Below are positions 11,941-16,872 of a stretch of DNA of 16,872 nucleotides, in pieces (the first letter of the stretch is position 1; the number at the start of each line of letters is the position of its first letter). The position numbers were made by a program, and so were the translations under genes. The stretch lies in NCBI RefSeq assembly GCF_030651615.1, contig NZ_JAUSCG010000085.1, positions 1 to 16,872 on the forward strand, given 5' to 3'. Under the pieces are notes generated by a model. It had not been told where the DNA came from. It saw only the letters and a program-made list of their open reading frames with translations, and searched no databases. Origin of the DNA: Methanocalculus sp. (GTDB lineage Archaea; Halobacteriota; Methanomicrobia; Methanomicrobiales; Methanocorpusculaceae).

Positions 11941-12933
11941 TTATCTGATCTCTCTCCCCTTCAGCCAGACACCCCGTTTCTCGATGACGCGACCGACGAC
12001 ACGGGCACCGGGGATCATCTCCATGATCGTCTCAACACTTGTTTCGGGGACGATAAACGCATATCCCATCCCCATATTAAAAGTCCGGTAGAGCTCATCT
12101 TCGGTCACATTCCCTTTCCCGGCAAGCCAGGAGAAGATCTCGGGAACCGGCATCGGGTCATCAAAGGAGAAGCCATAGGGCCCGACCCTGAGGAAGTTCA
12201 GCAGACCGCCGCCGGTGACATGGCACATACCATGTACCGTGCAGGCGGCGCAGACAGCAAGCACCTCAGCATAGATCCTGGTCGGGGTAATGAGAGCTTC
12301 GCCAACGGTCCTCCCATCTGAGAGAACTGTTCCATATCCGCCGTTCTCAAGAGTAATCTTTCGTGCAAGCGAGAAACCATTTGAATGAACCCCGTTTGAG
12401 GGGATACCGACGATCAGATCTCCTGGTGAGACGGCTGATCCGGTCACCACATCTTCACGTTTCTGAACACCAAGACAGGTCCCGGCAAGATCAAGGCCGT
12501 TCACAAGCCCTTTGAGGGTTGCAGTCTCGCCGCCGACGATATTCATATTCGCCTGGCGTGCACCTTCGTTCAAACCCTTTCCGATCTCCTTCATCTTCGC
12601 CGGATCGAGCGAATCGGTCGCGATATAATCGACAAATGCGACCGGCTCCAGGTTCATCACATAGAGATCGTTCACATTCATCGCGATACAGTCGATCCCG
12701 ACCGTTGACCAGTCAGAGAGGGCATCGGCAACGAGCATTTTGGTGCCGACGCCATCGGTTGCGAGGGCGAGGACATAAGGGCCAAAATCGATTAATCCTG
12801 CGAAATGGCCGAGATCGCCGACCATTCCAAACTCTCCGGTACGGCGAAACGAGAGCGATCCGATCAGTGCCTTCACCGCATCTGCTTCGAGATCGATATC
12901 AACACCAGCTTCACGATATGTTGCGTTACTCAT
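11941..12933 (-). CDS. purM: Phosphoribosylformylglycinamidine cyclo-ligase (AIR synthetase)
   Basis: PurM closes the imidazole ring in purine synthesis, turning FGAM and ATP into AIR. The 330-aa product shows the family marks: an N-terminal FGMVGDLGHF region, the nucleotide-binding DGVGTKMLVADALSDWSTVGIDCIAMNVNDL segment, GGETATL, the GVHSNGFSLARK motif and TGGGLLNFLR. Length is normal. I chose the ATG at 12933, which follows a GGAGGGG site and overlaps the end of the aspartate kinase gene by 8 nt (ATGAGTAA). The frame is open further to 12981, but that part overlaps the kinase more deeply and lacks family similarity. The overlap implies translational coupling with aspartate kinase. Confidence 0.96.
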   Translation of the reverse strand: MSNATYREAGVDIDLEADAVKALIGSLSFRRTGEFGMVGDLGHFAGLIDFGPYVLALATDGVGTKMLVADALSDWSTVGIDCIAMNVNDLYVMNLEPVAFVDYIATDSLDPAKMKEIGKGLNEGARQANMNIVGGETATLKGLVNGLDLAGTCLGVQKREDVVTGSAVSPGDLIVGIPSNGVHSNGFSLARKITLENGGYGTVLSDGRTVGEALITPTRIYAEVLAVCAACTVHGMCHVTGGGLLNFLRVGPYGFSFDDPMPVPEIFSWLAGKGNVTEDELYRTFNMGMGYAFIVPETSVETIMEMIPGARVVGRVIEKRGVWLKGREIR

Positions 12934-14326
12934 TACACCCCTCCGATAACCGGTACTCATCATGGAGCACCTGTACGGCACGCTGGCCTTCTCCCTCTTT
13001 TACCACAAACGAGACATTCACTTCAGACGACCCCTGCGTGATCATCATCACATTCACCCCGGCTTCCCCAAGCGCAGAGAAGATTCTGCCGCTTGTTCCG
13101 GGTGTTCCGGCCATTCCTGCACCAACAACTGCGATGACAACGATATCCTTGTCAAAGGTGATCTCCCTGACATAGCCCCGCTTCTGGATCTCGTTCAATC
13201 CCTCAATCGCATTCATCAGATGATCCTCATCGATGACGAGGGTGATATTTGCTTCAGATGACCCCTGCGAGATGAGCATCACGTTCACCTCACGTTCAGC
13301 CAGTGCAGAGAAGATCGCCCTCGCAACACCGGGGCGTCCTGCCATCTGCGCACCTCCGATGGTAAGGAGCGCCACCTTCCGGATGATCGAGAGCGCTTTC
13401 ACAACCCGCCTCTCCCGATGTGCGGTCCTGACGACAGCGGTGCCGGGTGTGGCCGGATTGAAGGTGTTCTTCACTCTGACCGTGATATCCTTCATCATTG
13501 CAGGTTCGATCGATTTCGGATGGAGCACCTTTGCTCCGAAGTACGAGAGCTCCATCATCTCCAGGAACGAGATGGAGGGGATCACCCGTGCCTCCGGGAT
13601 CATCCTCGGGTCGGTCGTCATCACACCATCGACATCGGTCCAGATCCAGATCTCGTCTGCATTAATCCCTGCTCCGATGATCGATCCGGTGTAATCTGAT
13701 CCGCTCCTGCCGAGGGTGGTCACAAATCCCTGTTCGCTGCATCCCATGAATCCCATGATCACCGGAACGCATTCTGAGAGAAGCGGTGCCACCCTGCTCT
13801 GGATCCGGGAGTAGCTCTCAGGAAGAGCAACTGCACCCCCATGACAGGAGTTGGTGATGATACCTGCCTCGCATCCATCCATCACCGTTGAATTGATCCC
13901 CGCCTGGTTCAGTGCCGCCGAAACGATCGGTGCAGAGAGCCGCTCACCAAACGAGATGATATAATCTCTTGATCTCGGAGTCAGTTCTCTGAGCGTATGA
14001 ACCGCGGTGAGAATATTCTTCAGTTTACCGAGTCGATCATCGATATACACCCCGACCTCTTCAAGATAGTCCGGGGCAACAGTCTCCAGGACCTTCATAT
14101 GCCTTGACCGGAGCGCATGGATCAGCGCCTCGATCGGGGGGTATTCACAGGAGCAGATAACCTCCTGCGCAGTCGCGATGAGCTGATCAGTAACACCGGT
14201 CATCGCCGATACAACGACCGCAAGTTCATCCCCTCTCTCCCGATGGGCTGCAAGGATATCGACCACGCGGGCGATACACTTCTCATCACCGACTGATGTG
14301 CCGCCAAATTTCATTACAAGCCTCAT
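12926..14326 (-). CDS. Aspartate kinase with two ACT domains
   Basis: This enzyme phosphorylates L-aspartate, the first step toward threonine, methionine and (where made) lysine or diaminopimelate. The 466-aa product has the kinase motif KFGGTSVGD (residues 6-14), the SFGERLSAPI segment, the aspartate-site region GRSGSDYTGSIIGAGINADEIWIWTDVDGVMTTDPR, and two ACT repeats near the C terminus (VALLTIGGAQMAGRPGVA... and VIAVVGAGMAGTPGTSG...). The repeats are probably the site of feedback control by amino acids. I chose the ATG at 14326, preceded by GGTGAG; Met at 14314 with GAGG is the close alternative. The upstream AT-rich box is shared with the divergent tfrA gene, and purM overlaps downstream. 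The function call is secure; the effector amino acid is not. Confidence 0.96.
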   Translation of the reverse strand: MRLVMKFGGTSVGDEKCIARVVDILAAHRERGDELAVVVSAMTGVTDQLIATAQEVICSCEYPPIEALIHALRSRHMKVLETVAPDYLEEVGVYIDDRLGKLKNILTAVHTLRELTPRSRDYIISFGERLSAPIVSAALNQAGINSTVMDGCEAGIITNSCHGGAVALPESYSRIQSRVAPLLSECVPVIMGFMGCSEQGFVTTLGRSGSDYTGSIIGAGINADEIWIWTDVDGVMTTDPRMIPEARVIPSISFLEMMELSYFGAKVLHPKSIEPAMMKDITVRVKNTFNPATPGTAVVRTAHRERRVVKALSIIRKVALLTIGGAQMAGRPGVARAIFSALAEREVNVMLISQGSSEANITLVIDEDHLMNAIEGLNEIQKRGYVREITFDKDIVVIAVVGAGMAGTPGTSGRIFSALGEAGVNVMMITQGSSEVNVSFVVKEGEGQRAVQVLHDEYRLSEGCNE

Positions 14327-14350
14327 TTCTGGCTCACCAAACCCCACGAT

Positions 14351-14362
14351 GTATTTTAAGTT
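14351..14362. promoter_or_regulatory. Shared AT-rich promoter core between ask and tfrA
   Basis: GTATTTTAAGTT reads as a TATA-like box on both strands. It lies about 32 nt before the tfrA ATG (14389) and about 30 nt before the ask ATG (14326). A single region of only 62 nt between the starts must hold both promoters. Confidence 0.4.
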
Positions 14363-14388
14363 ATTACACGGCAGATGGTTATAATACG

Positions 14389-16017
14389 ATGGGTGTGATT
14401 ACGACGGAGGAATGCCATGTTCTCGTCATCGGAAGCGGTGGTGCAGGGATCAGGGCAGCGCTTGAGGCAGCACGGTATGGCGATACGATCCTTATTGGAA
14501 AGACGATTGCCGGGAAGGGCGGCTGCACCGTGATGGCCGAAGGGGGCTATAATGCAGTCCTGAGAGAGGCTGACAGTATCGAAGGCCACCTCGAAGACAC
14601 GCTGAAAGGAGGTGCATTCTTAAACGACAGAGCTCTTGCTGAGGTGCTTGTTTCAGAAGCACCGGATCGGATGGATGACCTCCTCAGATTCGGTGCGGTC
14701 TTTGATGCAGCTGATGGCTGTACAATCGCCCAGCGGCCATTTGGCGGTCAGCGATATCCAAGGACCTGTTATGCAGGTGACAGAACGGGTCACGAGATCG
14801 TGATGACACTCCTTGAACGTCTCCGCGCATCCAGGGTGCAGATACGAAACGAGATCTCTGCACTCGAACTTGCAAAGGATGGCGGTCGGGTAACCGGAGC
14901 GATCACCTCAACGCGGGATGGAGAGATCGGTGCGATCGCAGCCGATGCCGTCGTCCTTGCCACCGGCGGTGCCGGGCAGATCTATGATATCACTACGAAC
15001 TCGACAGGGGGAACCGGCGACGGGTATGCACTCGGATACCGTGCCGGGGCTGAACTCATTGATATGGAGATGGTCCAGTTTCACCCAACCGGTGCAGTCT
15101 ATCCCTATGATGCACGGGGCAGACTGATCACCGAGGCAGTACGGGGCGAAGGGGGTGTCCTGAAGAATATCGATGGTGAGCGGTTCATGCAACGGTATGA
15201 CCCTGACCGGATGGAACTCTCGACACGGGATGTGGTCGCCCGGTCGATCGCAACCGAGGTGCTTGAAGGCAGAGGCACACCACGGGGCGGTGTCTGGCTG
15301 GATGTGACGCATCTTCCGGAGAAGCAGATAGAAGAGCGGCTCCCCCTGATGCTTGAGCAGTACCTCACCTTCGGCGTCGATATCAGAAAGGAACCGATGG
15401 AGGTCGCACCGACTGCCCACCATATGATGGGCGGCATCAGAATCACCCCTGACTGTCAGACGGGCGTTCCGGGACTCTTTGCCTGCGGAGAGGTGGCAGG
15501 CGGCGTGCATGGAGCAAACAGGCTCGGCGGAAACGCCCTTGCCGAGACGCAGGTCTTTGGGCGGCGGGCAGGTGAGGCGGCAGGCAGAACTGAGGTCAGG
15601 GAGAGGCGGATTGAGCCCGATCAGATCAGGTCCGTTGAAGAGAAGATCGCCGCATTCAAAGCGGGTGAGATGAAACCGTCTGATCTGATTGCCAGGATGA
15701 AACGGGTGATGTGGGATGGTGCCGGGATCTACCGGACCGCATCTGCCCTTACTGCGGCCCGTGAAGCGATCCTGGATCTTGCTTCAGCACGGCTCCGTGC
15801 AAGTTCCGGCCCTGAGATTCTGGATGCATGGACAGGGCAGAATATGCTCCTGGTTGCCGGGATGATCCTTGATGGTGCGCTGATGCGGCAGGAGTCACGG
15901 GGAGCACATGTCAGAACAGACTGTGCTGTCCGGTGGAGTGTTCTGGATTCACCCTATGGCCATACCCGGATCTCACCATCATATCGGGGCATTGAGGTAC
16001 TGCGGAGGCTCCCATGA
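14389..16017 (+). CDS. tfrA: Fumarate reductase flavoprotein, TfrA type
   Basis: In methanogens thiol:fumarate reductase reduces fumarate to succinate with coenzymes M and B as electron donors, giving the CoM-S-S-CoB heterodisulfide. This 542-aa subunit carries FAD: GSGGAG (15-20) binds the dinucleotide. The substrate site is seen in HPTGAVYPYDARGRLITEAVRGEGG (232-256), the catalytic Arg in ELSTRDVVARS (about R280), THHMMGGI (344-350), and the C-terminal FAD motif NRLGGNALAE. I chose the ATG at 14389, just ahead of the family start; the frame is open back to 14296, but that part overlaps aspartate kinase. No Shine-Dalgarno precedes it, so the leader is probably very short. It overlaps tfrB by 4 nt. 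A membrane-type succinate dehydrogenase is less likely because the next gene is TfrB-like. Confidence 0.93.
   Translation: MGVITTEECHVLVIGSGGAGIRAALEAARYGDTILIGKTIAGKGGCTVMAEGGYNAVLREADSIEGHLEDTLKGGAFLNDRALAEVLVSEAPDRMDDLLRFGAVFDAADGCTIAQRPFGGQRYPRTCYAGDRTGHEIVMTLLERLRASRVQIRNEISALELAKDGGRVTGAITSTRDGEIGAIAADAVVLATGGAGQIYDITTNSTGGTGDGYALGYRAGAELIDMEMVQFHPTGAVYPYDARGRLITEAVRGEGGVLKNIDGERFMQRYDPDRMELSTRDVVARSIATEVLEGRGTPRGGVWLDVTHLPEKQIEERLPLMLEQYLTFGVDIRKEPMEVAPTAHHMMGGIRITPDCQTGVPGLFACGEVAGGVHGANRLGGNALAETQVFGRRAGEAAGRTEVRERRIEPDQIRSVEEKIAAFKAGEMKPSDLIARMKRVMWDGAGIYRTASALTAAREAILDLASARLRASSGPEILDAWTGQNMLLVAGMILDGALMRQESRGAHVRTDCAVRWSVLDSPYGHTRISPSYRGIEVLRRLP
16004..16008 (+). promoter_or_regulatory. 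Shine-Dalgarno of tfrB inside tfrA
   Basis: GGAGG lies 5 nt before the ATG at 16014, within the last codons of tfrA. Confidence 0.65.
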
Positions 16018-16872
16018 AAGAAATAACCCTTACAATCCAGCGGTTCGATCCGGCAAAAGAAACAGCACCGCATAACGAGACCTATACCGTGACGGTGAAC
16101 GATGGTGCACGTGTCCTCGATGCACTGGAGGAGGTAAGGCGCGTCCATGACCCCTCGCTCCTCTTCCGTTCATGCTGCCGTGCCGGTCAGTGCGGCTCCT
16201 GTGCAGTTCGTATCAATGGAAATCCAGGTCTTGCCTGTATGCAGGAGGCGACAGATGGTATGGTCGTTCTCCCTCTTGAACTCCCGGTGATCCGCGATCT
16301 CGCAACCGACATCGCCCCGGTGCTTGAGCGGCTGGCAACAGTTCTCCCCTCAGATGAGCCACAGGCCCTTACAAAAGAGGAGGTCGAACTGATCAAACCC
16401 CTCCGGGAATGTATCGAGTGCTTAAGCTGCGTCTCCGCATGCCCTGCACTGAAGGTGGTCGATTTTGCAGGCCCGACTGCCATGCGGCAGGAGATGCGGT
16501 GTGCCCTTGACCCCCGTGATACACAAGACCGGATCACAGAAGCGATCGAGCGGGGGCTCTTTGCCTGCACCACCTGCCACCGGTGTGTCGAGGTCTGCCC
16601 AAAGCAGATTAAGATACCGGGGAAGGCCATCGAGAAACTCCGCGAACGGGCAAACCGTGCAGGTCTCACCCTCCCCCGGCACCAGGCGGTGGCAGAGCTT
16701 ATCGAGCGGACCGGCAAAAGTGTTGAGCGGACAAAACCAACATTCCTCGAACAGGTACCTGAAGTGATCGAGCCTGACGGTCCCGTGAAGATGACGATCG
16801 GTTTCTTCGTCGGGTGCATGTTCAATGGCAGGGTTCCGGAACCGGCACTTGATGCGATGGAAGTGATGAAAC
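16014..16872 (+). CDS. tfrB: Fumarate reductase iron-sulfur subunit, TfrB type (partial, cut by window end)
   Basis: The start ATG overlaps the tfrA stop as ATGA. Of the protein, 286 residues are visible with no stop. A plant-type [2Fe-2S] site is formed by C55, C60, C63 and C75. Two [4Fe-4S]-type clusters follow: CIECLSCVSACP (133-143) and CTTCHRCVEVCP (185-195). After a linker, GFFVGCMFN (263-271) opens a domain like the CCG domain of heterodisulfide reductase subunit B. That fusion is the mark of methanogen TfrB, which takes electrons from coenzymes M and B, whereas SdhB/FrdB end soon after the third cluster. The full protein should be near 490 aa, so roughly 200 residues lie outside the window. 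Confidence 0.94.
   Translation, partial: MKEITLTIQRFDPAKETAPHNETYTVTVNDGARVLDALEEVRRVHDPSLLFRSCCRAGQCGSCAVRINGNPGLACMQEATDGMVVLPLELPVIRDLATDIAPVLERLATVLPSDEPQALTKEEVELIKPLRECIECLSCVSACPALKVVDFAGPTAMRQEMRCALDPRDTQDRITEAIERGLFACTTCHRCVEVCPKQIKIPGKAIEKLRERANRAGLTLPRHQAVAELIERTGKSVERTKPTFLEQVPEVIEPDGPVKMTIGFFVGCMFNGRVPEPALDAMEVMK

Noticed and set aside
12519..13175. 218-codon plus-strand frame opposite purM and aspartate kinase
   Set aside because: It is antisense to two firm genes and has an Arg/Ser-rich low-complexity product.
14908..15510. 200-codon minus-strand frame opposite tfrA
   Set aside because: It is antisense to a clear FAD protein and has no motif of its own; it is a by-product of codon bias.
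16187..16825. 212-codon minus-strand frame opposite tfrB
   Set aside because: tfrB with all its cysteine motifs lies on the plus strand here; the frame is a shadow.
1..16872. tRNA or rRNA genes
   Set aside because: None seen by eye in the intergenic gaps; no T-loop or CCA-type pattern or conserved rRNA block was found.

Overview
The window looks like chromosomal DNA of a methanogenic archaeon, most likely of the order Methanomicrobiales. The reasons are an Orc1/Cdc6 gene beside an origin-like intergenic region, archaeal TATA boxes with several apparently leaderless genes, and a thiol:fumarate reductase pair (tfrA-tfrB) whose B subunit runs into a heterodisulfide-reductase-type cysteine-rich domain. 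Base composition is roughly balanced, except for an AT-richer transposon gene. I cannot name the genus from sequence alone.

Left part (1-2817). A CRISPR array with type I-E-like 29-nt repeats and 32-nt spacers enters from the left and decays toward its trailer end. Behind it lies a small repeated element (542-625; second copy at 5966-6050). An orc1/cdc6 gene on the minus strand is followed by about 530 bp that carries four 18-nt repeats, two in each orientation, around a T-rich core. This is best read as a replication origin. An unrecognised 168-aa gene sits on the far side of it.

Middle part (2818-6773). A lone tnpB of the IS200/IS605 (IS1341) type is bounded by near-identical hairpins. It is followed by a SpoVS-family gene with strong ribosome-binding and TATA signals, a membrane-anchored GT2 glycosyltransferase, and an exported TPR protein.

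Right part (6870-16872). An Rsm22-like methyltransferase with a C-terminal OB-like domain and a soluble PAS histidine kinase are on the plus strand. On the minus strand are a NYN-LOTUS RNA-associated protein and a two-gene unit made of a lipoprotein with an ADP-ribosyltransferase-like R/STS/ExE signature and an overlapping 50-aa protein. Aspartate kinase and purM overlap by 8 nt. tfrA and tfrB overlap by 4 nt and are divergent from aspartate kinase; tfrB runs off the right edge.

The genes are mostly short independent units. The tightest couplings are ask-purM, the lipoprotein with its small partner, and tfrAB. Items most worth follow-up are the origin and its heptamer dyads, the two-copy hairpin element abutting the decayed CRISPR end, the ART-like lipoprotein pair, and the archaeal SpoVS. 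All family calls rest on reading motifs by eye; no database search was run.
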